Positions 21,865 through 37,999 of a stretch of DNA of 64,000 nt are shown in pieces. Below the pieces are notes generated by a model. It saw nothing but the letters and a program-made list of their open reading frames with translations. It ran no database searches and was not told the DNA's origin. The translations under genes and the position numbers were made by a program. This DNA is from Warburgia ugandensis (lineage: Eukaryota; Streptophyta; Magnoliopsida; Canellales; Canellaceae), in contig CP141127.1 of assembly GCA_035236585.1 (NCBI GenBank), forward strand, positions 43,662,001-43,726,000, written 5' to 3'. The stretch's first letter is position 1. The number at the start of each line of letters is the position of its first letter.

Positions 21865-22325
21865 GAGATGAGCTACCCATAGTCACCAGTCATAGCTTTG
21901 TAATATATGGAGGGAGATGGGCTACCCACAATCACTGGTCATAGCTTTCTGACATGCAGAGGGGGATGGGCTACCCATAGTTGACCTCCTCAGAACGTGT
22001 CAGAATACCATCAGCCATCTAGGAGATGGGCTACCCCATAGTCACTAGTCATGGCTTATGTTTTTGCCAGGAGATGGGCTACCCACAGTCATTGGCTATA
22101 GTCATAATATTATCCTCTTCTCGGGAGATGGGCTACCCACAGTCACTGGTCAAGGATTTGTTTCATACGGAGGGAGATAGGGTAACCACAGTCGATCTCC
22201 TCTGAACGCATCCTATCATGATCAAAGGGCACAATAGACACAATATTGTCCTCTTTGGTGGAGATGACTACCCACAGTCATGCCTCAAGGATCTGCTTTA
22301 GCCAGTAGATGGGCTACCCACAGTC
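21865..22325 (-). repeat. Irregular direct repeats GGGAGATGGGCTACCCACAG
   Basis: About nine copies of a unit containing GAGATGGGCTACCCACAGTC, usually followed by ACTGGTCATAG-like text, spaced irregularly. It lies inside the LTR at 20995-24224. Confidence 0.75.
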
Positions 22326-24224
22326 ACTAGTCTAGAAAATGTCTTATCCTGAACAAACAAATGGACTAAAGTATCATAATATAAAACAAATGCTTATACA
22401 TGAGCAGTTTAAACATGATTCAATTTTAACATGCACATTCGTCTTATTTTTTGCATACTAAAAAGACTTTTTTCAATGCTTGAAATTCATATACAAATAC
22501 ATATATAACGAAAATCTTAGCAATCTTAATTCGACCTACTTCAATGAAGATCTTCAGGTTCTATGAAGTAAATAGTCTATTTAGTTGCATACGCACTCCC
22601 AATCAATCACACCTATCTAACAATACAACATATATTCAATTATACAATTCTAAGACTTATCGTGGCTTCCCTAGCATGAAAGTTTCCTCAAAGTTAACTC
22701 CTGGCACTATTTGGCACAATGCTAAGTGACAATGCCTATTTCAATGCTAAGGGTGTTTCATTAGCTATCAGTTGATAGCTAATCGAATGACCAATGATTA
22801 CTGGATTCCCAATCCATGCCATTGGCCCTAGATTGGCTATCCACCCCTCTTCTTAAGTGACTGCAAGTCACTTTGACTGTTTAGTGGTCCTAACCCTAGA
22901 TTCCTAACCAAATCAACTCTTGGGTTGGTGCTAGATGTTATTTTTCATACTACAGTCCTCAATATAACATATAATTGTATTCCTAATCCTAACTGATGTA
23001 ATGAGCATCATGAACAGTTCATATCAACAAATTTCTCAATATATATTTATCCTAATTGTACAATTTATATTATATCTAAGCCAATTCAGGGTTCAAAAAT
23101 CCATCTATGGCATTTGATCATTGATCTAAGATTAGAAAGTCTCTATTTAGATAGTGACAGATCGGATGGCCTAGATCATCCAATCTGCTTCACTTCAAAT
23201 TCATATATTTCTAGTCATCCTATCATTTTTAAGGATATGAAACTCATCGGTGGTGTCTGATTGTCGATCAGACATCACAAAGTTACTGTGTGAACAGTAC
23301 CCAATCGGACGACTAAGATTGTCCGATCAGTTTTTAGCCTAGATCTAAAATTTTAGTGTGATCTTAAGCTAAATCATGCCCTAAATTACCTATCCCTAGG
23401 TTTGGATTAGGAATTGAATGATTAGATTGTCATAAAAACCTAGATCTAGCATGAATAATGTGGATCTAGCTTCAATCTCAAAATCACGAGTTGAGTTTTG
23501 TAGATCTTACCTCTAAGATGCATCTCCGTGCTTTTCCCACCACTGGAATGAGCTATATCACCTCCAATCTAGTGTAAAACCCTCCAACTTTACTGAGCAT
23601 ATGGTTTCGTCTCCATTTAACAGCCAAGATCACTTTAGATTCTACATCCACTTTGGGGGTTTTGATCATCCCTTTAGGCTGAAAAATCGGTAGACCTGAA
23701 AACCCTCTTTTCCCCTTTCTTTCTTGCTCCCATCTGCATGCCAGGTTTCTCCAGTGCTGGTTTTTTCTCCCCTCTTCTCCCTTTCCTCCTCTCCTCTTCT
23801 CTCTTCTCTCTTCTCTCTTCTTCATTTCCTCTTCACTCTCCTATCGATTTCCTCTCTTTGTCGGGTTCAGGAATAGACCATTAGGTCTATTCTCATTTCA
23901 TTTAAATGGGGCAGGGTGCCTGTACCAAATACGACCCCACTGTTTAAGGTAAATTTTATTTTTTTTACATAAATGTCCTCATCTCCCCCTATTTAAAATC
24001 CACATATCTCCTCCATCTGAGCTTCAATTTTAGCAAACTTAGTGTCATTTGAATCATATTTTCAAGTACTATCCAATTATAGAGGTCTTAGTACTAAATT
24101 AGATGTCTATCCAGTCTTTCACTTATAAAACTCCAAAAATATGAATTTAATATGTTCTTTTCATCCCAATTTAACATTTTTCAAAATTTACTAAAATTGA
24201 TATTTGGAGATTAGGGATGCTACA

Positions 24225-25084
24225 TATTTCTTCTAAAGAAGCCAAAGAAAAAAAAAGTAAAAAAAAAAGTTTGAAAGAGAAATTCACTTCAAGTACAACC
24301 CAAAAGAAAAGTTGTCCTAACAGATATTTATTGAAGACATCTACTAAATTTTCAACCTTTGAAATCCTATACCCTTTTTTTTTAACCTATCCTAAACCTA
24401 TGTTTCATCCTAGTTAAAGATTTATTGATCTTAGGTGGAACATAGCCTTAAAGAGGAAATAAAAAGAAGGAATTATGGTAAAATATCCCTAATATTCTTG
24501 GTGATAACATCCACTCTTAGGGATCATTTTCCTTTGTCTCATGAGCATTGAAAAGACTTATGTGAACCATTAGCTCATTGGATTTGGCCATATATTGAGA
24601 GAAATAGTTTTAAACCTGTATCTTAGAGTTTCATTGCTAAGTGTATACTTGTGAGGATTTGAGGCCAAGACATATTTCCAACGGAATTTAAGCGTATCTA
24701 GTTTGAAGTCAAGATTTATGTGGTTGGACACAGACACATGCACTCTGAGAAATAACTCAAATAAAATGTCTTTAATATGTGTATGATGTGTAAAATTGTT
24801 ATATATTCTCCATTAAGATGTGAAAAACTAGTAGATTGTTAATCAATGAGGATTTTCTAAGATAAAATAGGGAACTCAACCTTATTAAATTTTGTGGGTA
24901 TATTTATTGCAAACTCTTACGAGGCCTAACTCCTCCACTAGGGGTAACCTAGGGGTTCAAGGGCTTGTTGCGTGAGCTAAATGCAATTGTGAGTACCTAC
25001 AAAAGTGCCACTTTGTACCAGTTTTTGAAAAATGATTTTTTTTCATGTTTTGCCCTCAACTAGCAAAATGTTGGTTTCAGGGTG
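24225..25084 (+). other. 3' internal region resumed, up to the 3' LTR
   Basis: The A-rich block at 24235-24300 resembles 63770-63880 in the related element at the right edge. No credible gene; the 66-residue frame at 24217-24417 is Lys/Ser low complexity. Confidence 0.5.
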
Positions 25085-26600
<1,516 letters not shown>

Positions 26601-27603
26601 GACAACTACAAAAATCATGCTTTTATAAGGAATAAAGTCATTTATTTTAAAATCAACTAGCAATATCAAATCTACAATACAATAATTCAACAAAAACTAT
26701 GACTTAGAGATGTCTCACACATTAGAACTACTCATATCATATAACTGAATGGTAGCATCCTACCATATGCCTCATAGGCAATTGATCTAAAGCTTGAGGA
26801 TGATCGATATGTCTCTCCATGTCCACACAATAGGTAGGTCACTATGCATGCGAAGGAACTAACCTTCCAACTATTCTTGATAGTAGACATCATACGATCC
26901 TAAACAATGGCTCTCATGGGGTGCTGAATTAGGATGGAAGTAGTCTTCCCATGACACACTCCAATAAATAGCCCTACTTTTGGTTAGGTGTCCCATTTCG
27001 AGGTCAGGGGCAAATCTAAAATCTTCTTAGTATAGTGCTGATAGGCTCTCAAGCCATTTGACCATTAACATAAGTCATTCCCAAGTGCATCTCTACATCT
27101 CACTCTTGAACTAAAACAAGTGATAACATCAAATATAGACAAGTCACTTTTAGGAATCATAGTATCATGGCACAACATAGGCCAAAATCAAACTTCTAAT
27201 AATTGACATGTTCTTTAACAAATGATTAGACATGATGAAAATGCTCAATTTAAGTATCAAACTATACCAATTTTTAGGTATACCACATGCTCAAAATCCA
27301 CTTACATAGATCCATACAATTCTCCTTTTATGGATAGTAATTAAGCATCTTAAACCTTAAACCTGTCATGGCCCAACCTCATGATCTCTAAATGTAATTC
27401 TCAAGTGACTAAATATTAGGTACAAAGCATGGTTTTCAGCCAAGACACTCGATAGAAAAAAGTTGGCATTCATTTAAATTTTTTAAAGATAAAATAGTTG
27501 TTTTGGTACATGAAAACTCCTTTGGAAAATGATTAGTTTTTGGGTGGTCAAAGACAAGTTAAAAGGTGCATATTTTATATGTTAAATAAGTAGGATAGTA
27601 ACT
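26601..27603. other. Unclassified repeat DNA
   Basis: It begins TGACAACTACAAAAATCATG right at the break in the 3' LTR, which looks like an LTR-type end, but no matching other end or coding sequence is seen. It may be a fragment of another minus-strand gypsy LTR. Confidence 0.35.
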
Positions 27604-29499
27604 TGATGTGAATTTAATTATATTGCAAGAGCACGGGCCAATTATAGAACAGAATGACAAATACAATCAATCCCACGGAGACCTATAATTAACAAAATTC
27701 AATTAAATTTATAATATCCTACCTTAACCTTGCCAATGATTAAGGAAAGTAATTAAACTTGAGCAGCAAAATAAAGTAAGGAAATAACACAAGTAAACAA
27801 AATTAAAGTAAACTAACTTACAAATTGAAAATTGCTTTCATCAATAGAAATTGATTACAATGTATTTGAATACAATAAAGAAAGGAAAAGAACATAATAA
27901 AGAAAATGATGAAAAATCCCTTGAAGTGTCTACCTAAGTTCATAGTTTCTCCTCCAAAAGGAAAAGCGCATAGCTTCTCCTCCAAAAATGACCTAGGGAA
28001 CGCATTAGATATTTACCTAAGCTAGTAGGCCCTTGAGTAGATCCCACCTTAGCCCCAAGACATTGGTCTCTAACTAGAAAAGTAAATGCTTGAGCTTGAG
28101 AAGCTTCTAGCCCAGTAGGTCTGTCAAACTCACTAGGATAAGCAGTATTATTGAACCAGACAAAACAACAAACAATGAAGCCAAAGCTTTAACATATAAA
28201 GTAAAGTAAAGCACATAAACTATAAGACAAGTAAGCCTCTCCAGACCATACAAATGCTCGGTGAGCCCAGCTTCAAAAGTACCATACGTGAGAAGGGCTA
28301 ATGGGGCGCCACTTATAGCACTTTAAAGAAGCCCCCTCTTATGCCCTTCTCCCTTATGATGTCAAGGTAGTATGTTGAAAAATGGAATAACCTTACTAAG
28401 AAGGTTATTCCTTTGTTGTGTCACTTAACAAGGATCTTTGAATGTCTACTTCCTATTTTCAATCTTGAATGTTCACTTTACAACTCTTTTGTTGTAACAC
28501 TCAATAAGGGATTATACACATCTTTTCAACCCAATGTACACTAGATTGCAACTAAGCATTTATGATCAAAGTGATTCCTTTTACATGTTTAGGCACATGA
28601 CTTGTAATGGGCAAGTAAAGAGGGAAGTCTCCTAACATGCCACTTTCTCTTGCATTTCTCAACCTTGCATAAGAAAATCCCTTAAAGAATGAGTACTAAG
28701 GCTACCATAGAAGGGGACACATAGCACTTCTCCTAAAAGGAAAACCAACCGACTTTGAAAAGGATAGAAGAAGGGATAATGCAAAAAAGGATTTATATTT
28801 CTCCTTCACTAGAAACTCCTACAAAAGAGGATTGCCTTCTTAGGAGAGAGAAAAGAAAAAGAAAAATGGAAAGGTGGTGTGGAATAAAGAAGAAAATGCC
28901 TGCTTCTCTGATAAGCAAGAGATTTTAAAAAGAAGGTGACCTTGGAGAGAGGGCAACAAAAAGGATAAAGAAGTGAAATAAGGTGAGGTGCAACCATTTG
29001 TTTTGGACATCACAACTTAGAGTGAAAATGAAATAGAATAAGGAAAAGGAAAGAAGTTAAGGTTAAGGTGGGGTCATCTATTAGAGTTGGATGTCCCACA
29101 TTAGGGGGTTATGAGAAAGAGGGATAGAGGAAGGCTAGAGTTGAGTGCATTTAGTAAGTTTGAATGTCCCACTCTAGTGATTAAGGAGAATGAAAAGGAC
29201 AAAGGTGGGAGGCATTCATTAGGCTTGATTGTCCCACCTTAAAATAGAAGACAGAGCAAGAGGAGGGCTAAGGTTGATTGCACCAATTAGGCTTTTGCAT
29301 CCCACCTTAGTTGTGGAATAGAAGGGGAAAAACAATGTAAAAGTAGAGACTAGCCTTCATTGGATTAGGAACAGCAAGTTCCTCACATAAGGTAGCATGG
29401 AGTGTAGTATATACATGGAGATGTCTTCTCCTTCTCAACTCACACACGAAGTCCTAAAGTAAAGGATGGAACAGATTATTCAAGGGTTAGGATTGGACT

Positions 29500-29504
29500 C
29501 TTAC
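29500..29504. repeat. Target-site duplication, left copy (CTTAC)
   Basis: CTTAC precedes the solo LTR; an identical copy follows at 31761-31765. Confidence 0.88.
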
Positions 29505-31760
29505 TATTAAGTGTTTAATTTTGGCAAAAATACCATTAATTTAGCATTCAATTAGATAATCTAAATGTTAAAAGTTGCAAATTTTAGCTTGATTTTGAAT
29601 TTAGATCCAATTGACCATCCAAACCTTAATTTGTCAAAATCAATGGTCAGATGATCATCAGAGCTTATCATATGATTAATGTATAGTTTAGATAATTCTA
29701 GTTTGGCCTTTTATTTTGCAGATTAACCAAAAGAAGCACGGATGGCTTAGATCGAATTTCAACAATGCAAATCACCCATCAAGAACCAACATGCAAGATA
29801 AAAAGGGTTCCTAAAAGGGAATTAATTTTAATAGAAGAGTGGAAAATCAATGGGAAAATGGAAGGCTGCAATAAAACAAAGAAAGTTAGTGGGGAGGTTT
29901 CCAAAGTGGGGGAACCAAATTAGAAGTAGAGAAGTTTATAAGAGAAGAGAGGCATGCATCCGTACACCTACCCTCTCTTTCCCTCACTCCCTCTTTCTTA
30001 ATCTTCTCACTTTCCCCTTCCTATTCTCCCTCTCTCTCCCACATTCTTGCTCCCCTTTCATCTTTTTCTCTCCCAACTCTCTCGTCTTTCTCTTCTCTCT
30101 CCCACGTCTCTCACTTTGCTCCTCACTCGATCTCCCTCTTCTTCACCGTTCCCCCCATTCTCTTTCCCTCTTCTCCTCCAATTTCTCTTTTCTCTCTTGC
30201 ACGAATCATCCTCTGTTCTCAGCTTTGTTCCTTTGACCAAGCCAGACCGCACCACCTAGTTCCTAGAAACTGCACGATGATCGGCCCAAGATTTCCGCTC
30301 TGCGTTGTCATCACCCTTCTCCACACCCAAAACCACCTCTTTTCCCCATCTTCCCAAACCGTTTCCCGTCTCCTTCTCGTTCCCTTCTTCTCCTCTTTCT
30401 TGCTCACTTGCTCCACCCTAATTCTCCCCTTTGCTCCAATCTCTGCTCCTCCCCCTTCTCTCCCACACTACACTGCTCCTTCACCGGCTCCATCATCCCA
30501 GCCCCACCGGGCAGGTGTTGGATTGCATGCCCTCTGCTCTACTATCCTTCCCAGTCTTCCACTGCTCCACTCTTCTAACTGGTCTGATCTGCATTGCACC
30601 TCCATCATGACCTATGATCCTCAACCAATGGCTAGATGATGCCCCTTCCCAGCTTCTGTCTTCCAGAGTTCAATCTCCACGGATCGTAATCCGCCCAGCA
30701 CCATGCTTAACTAGTCGGCAAGCCCAGATCCTTCTCTCTGACTCTCTCTTTCTTAGACTGTCATTGCTTTGCCTAGTTCCTCCTCTACTCCCTTCTCCAG
30801 CATGCCAGCAACCTCCACCATACCAAACTGCCGAGAGATCCCAGCACCACTGCTCTCTCCATCGCCAACTAAACCATTGGTGCCGTCGGCTAGCCTAGAA
30901 ACAAAAACCCAATCCAGGTTTCTCACGTTCTCTCTATTCTCCTCCTTCTCTCCCCCCTCTTTCTCCTCTTCCCTTTCTGCCTTCTCCTCCTCCAGCATTT
31001 TCTCCTCATTGGATTCCTTTGTTCTTTAAAAAAAAAAAAAATATTGTTAATTCTAGTTTTGCCCTTTGATCTTTAAATTTAATTACATTTTTGTCCCAAT
31101 TTTCATTTCCATTTGTGTCCTGTTCTATTTCAGTATTACTTATCTATTTTCTGCTTATCTAGGAACTATCAAATCCAAGCAAATCAATTGAGGTTTAAAC
31201 TAATCAACGGGTTAACCTTAATTAACCAATAATTGTTTGTTCTCATCTATTTTTCATCTGATTTCAAATTAACTTTATAGTTTTATTCTTAGGACATCCC
31301 TGGACTTAATTGATGTCTCTAATCTTTAATCTAAAATAAATAACTAGATCTAGACCGTCTAAATCCCAAAATCAAAAATTACTCTAGACCTTTAGAATTT
31401 TGAAGAATCTGACAAATTTAAATAGTAGATCTCTATTCAAGGACATTCTGAAGATATCTATGAAGGCTGATCAACTCTCAGAAGACCAGATTTGAAGATA
31501 TTTATAGAGATTAAGCTAGGGAAGTAGTTTTTTTTTTATGTTATTTGGTTTATTTTCTTTCTTTTTGGAACTACAAATCCTATAACTTTTAGAAATTCAT
31601 TAGATCCAAACTCTGATTATAATTCCAGTAATTTTTTAAAAAATTTAGATAGTTAAATTTTATTGAAATTCCCACATTTTAAGTCAAGTCCCTGTGGGAT
31701 CAACCCGTACTTGCATTAGCTATACTATAATAGCCTGTGCACTTGCAAAAAACATCAACA
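29505..31760 (+). mobile_element. Solo LTR of the Athila-like family
   Basis: Starts TATTAAGTGTTTAATTTTGG (TG to TA) and ends AACATCAACA. It aligns with 7068-9327 along its length, including CT-rich 29960-30480 and the closing part with GGGATCAACCCGTACTTGC. Perfect 5-bp duplication CTTAC at both sides shows one insertion followed by LTR-LTR recombination. Overlapping Ser/Leu/Pro-rich and Arg/Glu-rich frames in it are low complexity. Confidence 0.9.
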
Positions 31761-31765
31761 CTTAC
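31761..31765. repeat. Target-site duplication, right copy (CTTAC)
   Basis: Identical to 29500-29504. Confidence 0.88.
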
Positions 31766-33076
31766 CTCTTCTTTTGAAGATCTAAATGTGTGGCTCAAAG
31801 GAGAAATGGTGATAGTAATCTGTGTTCCTCTATTTCTCCTATCTTTGACTTTGTATTGATGGGAAAGTAACTAATGGTTCCCCCTTCACGTCACCTCTAT
31901 TTATGGAACTTTCAGCTAGAAGCCTTAAGAGTTGAAGTGTTGAGATAATAGGAGTAAGGAAGGAAAGGAGGGTTGAGATGATAAGTAGAAGTGGGAGAAG
32001 ATAGGATGTGTAACACATATGGATGAGTTGGAGGGTGTTTTAGAACATGAGGAAGGATTTGGGGAGAGGATTGGGCATGTAATACAAGTTAGGATAGAGG
32101 AGAAATATATGATAACAAGAAGGAATGGGATAGAAAAAAGAATGGAAGGAAAGATAAGGGAGAATAGAAGGAGATAAAAAATCCCTAAGATGCATGGATG
32201 GAGGCTTGGATGAATGCCTTTCTTCCTAGGATGGTGGAGATGAGGAGATAGGGAACATGTTTTAGCATTCCTTAGGAAGTTTGTTCTCAATTTCCTTTGA
32301 AAATTCCAAGTACCATCCTTTCAATGGGATGCTTCCCACTCCCTTCCACATAAATTTTGTTGAAATATTAATGCATGGGAAGGTAGGGTAATGCCTAGGG
32401 GTGCATGGCTTTATCCTCTTCATTCCTTACCATTGGATCATCTTTCAACCTACATTAAGTGGCTAAGGTTGCTTGAAAGTTTCCTTGTCTTAAGGGATCC
32501 ATTCTGTGGTTTTTGTTTTCTCACCGGTTAGATCAACATGCCTTATAGTGAATGTCTTGCAATTTGAGAGATTTTCTTATCCACTCTGGGGATCCTTCTC
32601 ATTTCTCTCCCAAGCCACCATTTTTATTTCTGACCAATTCTATTTAGGTGGAAAACATGTTTTCATTACAAGATGAACATGTTTTGGCTCCTTGAAAAAT
32701 GGTGGGCAGCCCAGTGAAAAAATCTCCACCAATGGCTTGCAGCTTTTAGTCTTCCTTGCAATCTTGTTTCCATTGGTCTATGATTAATTGAGTGAGCTCT
32801 CATTGGATGCTTTAGGATAGCCATTAACAAGGGTAGATCTTAGCCATTCTTGCTTAAAATCTTTAAATCAACATCAACCACAGATTGCCCATAAACTTTT
32901 CCTCTCTTCTGCATACTTTTTCCTTATTATTACATCATTTATTTCTCATGCAAAACACTTATAATAATGTGTGACTCATCATCTTGCATGGTGAAAACAT
33001 GTAGCCAATTATGTGGTCCCCTCTCTAAAGTTAAGTGGACGAATTAGTTACACTACTTTTTCAAGTAGACCTACTA

Positions 33077-36000
33077 TGACGACCTAGGTTTTTGTAACAC
33101 AATTTATAATACATTTTTCAAAGGTAGGGCCCTTAGTAGTAAAAAAATTTCACAAAACAAAGCAGCAAAAATTCTTTTCTTTAGAACTTGTTTTCAAAAA
33201 CCCAAGTCATCACTTTATACATAACATAAGTAAAAAATTTTGTACAAGATAAAATTCCATTGAAGGAATATATTTTTATTAAATTCCAGAATCCATTCAG
33301 TGGTTCACATTACAATACTTGTCCAAATTACATAATAATACTTGTCCAAATTACATAATCGAAAACTCAAAGCTCACCACACAATGAAACTCTCATTAGA
33401 ATACAATACTCTTAAAAAAAACAACATACATGTCTTCAAGGGGTATACCCTAATGATTATTCTCCCAAGTTTTCTTCAGTTTTGGGCTCCTAATTCTCCT
33501 TCCCTGTATCTGAGATATTGTAAACATTCAAACATTTACAATATCTCACTAAGCTATGCTTGGTACTGGATTCAAGAAGCATATATAATTTGAAAATATA
33601 ATTCTAATACTTCATAATCCCATTATTCATAAACATACTTATGTATCAAACTATTTACTTTGTAATATATGTACATCCTTATACATACATACTATACATG
33701 GATAAATCCATCAAATTTCTGAAAGTAGTTAAATAACATTCCCAAGTAAGTTGATCAATTCTTTCCATTATGAGAAATCAGTATTTTAGTTAGTCCTATA
33801 CTAGGAATTTTCCTTCTTGGCAAATACTAGTAATATACAATTACCTAACATTTTATCATGCCAAAACATAAGGCATTTCACTATTCCTATCTCATATCCA
33901 TCATAGTGCAAAATAATTGAATGACTATCATGTTGTAGTCTGACTCATACTAGCGCGCTCGGATAACTACCCTATTTACCATTGATACCATGATGGAAAA
34001 TATCATGTCACTACCCATATGGTGAGATAGGACTTTCACAGTGGTGGCCCTCCCATAATTGCCCCACCTGACTTTTAGCCTCTCATAGGGCAAGGTATCA
34101 TCATATCATCAAATTTCAAGAAACGGGTGGCCAAACCCTCACAACTCCCCTAGCATAGCATGCCCAGGCTTATGCCTATTTAAAACAAAATCACAAGCCT
34201 CCATGCTTGTATGTAAAATAGGTTTCATACGTATCAAACAATCTGTCTATTTACTTAGGGCTAGAATATCTTCTAGTTCCATGCTGACTTAGAGTCTATT
34301 CCTCAATTCTAACTTAACCATTTCATATGTGTTTGGTTGGATCATATGGGTTTCAGGAGATTTAATACATGTATTAACATTACACTTGTCAACATTTCTA
34401 AACATAAGATCATGTATTCAACATGTACATCCCATGTAGATGCATTCATAAAATCGTCCTACCTTCAAGTAATGAGTCATCTCTTCAAATCTTCCATGAT
34501 CATGATTGACATATGAAATCTATAAATCCATTCATACTATCAATATTTATACAATCTGAATAATCCTATATTTTTTTTATCTTATTTATATTCTTTGTCT
34601 AATCTTGTCTTTTGATATAAAGGATCTAGATCTTGCATCCTATCATGATCTATCTTCTTTAGATAGTGTTTATCCTATTGATCAATAGATCTGAGAGTTA
34701 GAATGATCTTCTAATCTTTCATATCTAAGTATTTTCTATTCTAAGTCTTTGTGTGTTCCTTTCTTTGATCTTGATCTTTCACAGATCCATTGATCAACAA
34801 TTTATACTTGTTGATAAAGATCAAGGGCTTAGATCTTCTATCATCTAGTTCTTCATTGATCTAAGTTCAATTGTTTCATCATCCCTAAGGAGGATGATCT
34901 TAGTTCTCTTCCTTGAATCATATTTGATCAAGGGTTTAGATTTTCTATCTAGATTTGTCTACAACATACATACATGGATACATAATAAAATACAACATTA
35001 GGATTCTTATTGTTCTTAATCATTCAAGATCCTATGGATCTTGTTTGATCATCCTTATCTTACTTACAATTTTTATTAGGATTAGATAATTTTACTAACC
35101 TTTTATGCTCTTATTATTATTCAACTAGTTAATGTTTTACTAGTTGAAGATAACTTATTTCATCCTAAGTCTAGACTAGTCTTATTTCCAATTGCCTCAG
35201 GCTTACTAGTTGAATGGTTGAACACAATGTAGTTACTTTAATCCTCATGTAAGGAGGCGTTTAGACCTCACAAATGTCAATGGTAGGTAGGGGAAGAGTA
35301 AGGCTCTATTAGAGAACCTCCTTAACCATCATGTTCAGCATTCACTAGAGTGACCTTAGCTCAACCTTTCATAAGGTTCCTATGAGCATTTTAACCATAT
35401 GTACTCTTTCTAATTGATTTTAATTAAATCCATGAACACTTAAAATGTCATTCATGGGGTTTATTATTTTCCTTATTTGGGTCAAGGATTTGATAATCCT
35501 TATATTGTCCTACTAACTATAGCCCTTACTAATTTAAGTCAAAGACCTTCACCCATCTTAATTTTTCATGAATACTTATATTCCATTAGTTTACATTTTT
35601 GGTGATTTATGCTCATTATATCTTAACAACTACTTAAGAATTGAATCTTCTAATAAAATTTGACAAAAATTAAATCATCAACATTAAAGCATAAATCCAA
35701 TATAAGTTTAATAACCATTCATACTAACATGCTTCTTATAAGTGTAATTTAACCTAATGAAATAAAACTATACTTAAACTAGCATGATCCTAAGTTATGA
35801 AATACATGAAATTTTACTACTAATCAAATGGAATCATGCTAAAATCTCAATTTCAAACTAACGTGGCCTAGGATAATTAAATATACCAACCTATTATGGC
35901 AATCTAATAACATAAATTTAAGAATTATACTATCATGCTTCCTAATTTTATAACATAAATCACATTTACAATTCTATTAGCAAATAAAAGACAAGTAAAC

Positions 36001-37999
36001 TAATTAGATTAAGATTATTAAAAACTTTTACTTATGATCCGACCATTAGCTCATAAATCTTTTTCTCTTAATCAAGGGTTTTAATTAATTTTAGGGCTTT
36101 TACTCCATTAAGGACCAAAGATCATATCCATTTGTTTTTTTAATATTTAATCTATGATCTCAATGCATTCCATCATAACCCCATTCACATAATCCATCCC
36201 AAGGGTCTGATCATGCTTGATCTTATTGATCAAGTGGGTCCCTTTGTATTTTTAGGGTTTTTCTACCATAAAGGGCAGATCCCTCATTTTATGTTAGATT
36301 TGTCAAAATAAATCATAGATATTACTTGATTTGAATATTATATCATCATTGTAGTAGATCCTTAAGATTTGATCATCTCAGATCTTGAGGATCATGAAAA
36401 TTAGAATCCTAATTCCTCAAAATAGAAAGTTTCATGATGAGTTTTATCAATTTTATGATTCCAAAAGAAAATAGATGTTACAAGCTTGCTATAGCTTCTT
36501 TTCGATCTTAATTTGTAGTTCAAATGACTCTACAATTAAGGACTAAATTTATAGTCATTCTGAGGGTCCAGATTTGATCTGGTCCCAACGGAATGGACAG
36601 TTGTGATTAGTCGAGCGGAGCAGGCCGGTTGAGTAGAATGGTCGGTGCGCTAATGTCATAGGGATGCACACCATAACATGTTCCCGAGATAGGTGCTGTC
36701 GCGTGCTCTTTCCATTGAGACAGCGTCGCATGCGGAGATGCTCTCACAAGGCACATTTTCGTGTGGCATCCTGCGGCGACGTCCCAGGATCCTATCTTTT
36801 TAGGAAGATCAGACAGTCCTTTTGGACCGTCCAATCAATTCCTTTTCAATAAAAGGCTCAAAACTTGATTGAATTTCATGAAAATTCTACCCTAGGGGTT
36901 TTGGACCAATTGGATGGCTCAGATTTTCCATTTTACCCTCCATCATCCAAAATTTAAGGGTTCTTATCCTTATTTGATTCTTATTATTTTTAACCTAAAA
37001 CTAATTTTAAAAATTATATAAATTAATATGAAATAAGTGTGGAAAGAATTTCCACCTACCTAATTGGAGAAAAATGTAGGTTTTGCAATCCAATTTAAAA
37101 GAATATCCACTTGTTGATAAGATCACCCAAGAACCACTTGTCTTGTGAATTCCCGTTGTTTGACCCATTGGATCTTGAAATTTCTTTTGTAGTTTTGTTA
37201 ATAAGGTAGTCTAGGACAATTTCAATGGTGGGATTTGATTTGGAACAGAGTGCCTAATTGAATTCAAGTCTCTTGTTCCAATTAGAGAGATGAGAGAGAA
37301 AATGAAAGAAAAGAGATTTTTGGAAGTTTTGGAAATATGGGAATGAATCTAGATCTGGTTTTACAGGGGAAACAAGATAATTTTGTGATAAATTTTATGA
37401 ACATTTTTGGAGGATTTTTGAGGCGTATTTATAAGTGTTTTGCATTTTTTATAATTACGTGTAATAATTATGTTTTAATTCTTTTGAATATTAAATTAAC
37501 ATTGGATCCTCCACTACCACCTCCTTCTCCACTATCAGTTGATAGTGGTTTGATCACTCATTGCATCTTTTCTAGCTGTTGGATTCATTTGTGGGCCCCA
37601 TAGAGCTATGAAAAGACCATTTTTCCCTTTAGGGAGAAAATTTTGTTTTATTCACCCAGACTAAGGATCGAGTGTACTTAGTGGTGTTGGCATTGTATTT
37701 CTGAGTACGTTCTAAATATTGAAGTCTTAGATCTTGGTTATGGGTAAAATTATCATTTTACCCTTTTATTCATAAAAATGGAGGAAACTAGGAATTTTTC
37801 ATTTTAACTTGGAATTGAACGTATGTAGTGTCATTTTGATCAGTTTTTTTAGTACATTCATAATTTATAAGTTTTAAATCATGTTTTAATCTCTAAAAAA
37901 AAGAGAGTTTCCAATAACCTAATATTCCAGCCTGGAATTTTTGAAAACTCAAACTTTATTGATTTTCTCAATTGATTTACAAAAATTGGGGTTATTACA
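33077..37999 (-). mobile_element. Second 4.9 kb chromovirus LTR (solo)
   Basis: Same family and orientation as 425-5296, 4923 bp. Neither side has a primer site or coding sequence, and family D sequence continues on both sides, so it is a solo LTR. An imperfect target duplication is possible: CCTAC at 33070-33074 and CCTAG at 38000-38004, if the LTR begins two bases earlier. It holds the hairpin (33511-33548), the leader-like block (about 35050-35460), a CpG-poorer version of the GC core (36590-36830) and a TATA box (37426-37433, minus). Confidence 0.85.
33511..33548. repeat. Conserved LTR hairpin, second copy
   Basis: TGAGATATTGTAAA faces TTTACAATATCTCA exactly; loop 10 bases and different in sequence from the loop at 864-873. 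Confidence 0.85.

Larger units (their letters stand above)
20995..24224 (-). mobile_element. Chromovirus-type LTR (probable solo LTR), minus strand
   Basis: On the minus strand it starts TGTAGCATCCCTAATCTCC and ends ACCCAGGTCATCA, the same style as the other chromovirus LTRs here. It interrupts the 3' region of the Athila-like element, which resumes at 24225. No internal sequence or primer site adjoins it. Flanks (TTTTG / TATTT) give no clean target duplication, so a solo LTR with altered ends, or a fragment, is likely. It contains about nine irregular copies of GGGAGATGGGCTACCC (21865-22325) and a version of the conserved hairpin (21537-21566). Confidence 0.65.

Noticed and set aside
20990..24229. 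Target-site duplication for the LTR 20995-24224
   Set aside because: Flanking pentamers TTTTG and TATTT do not match under any boundary I tried.
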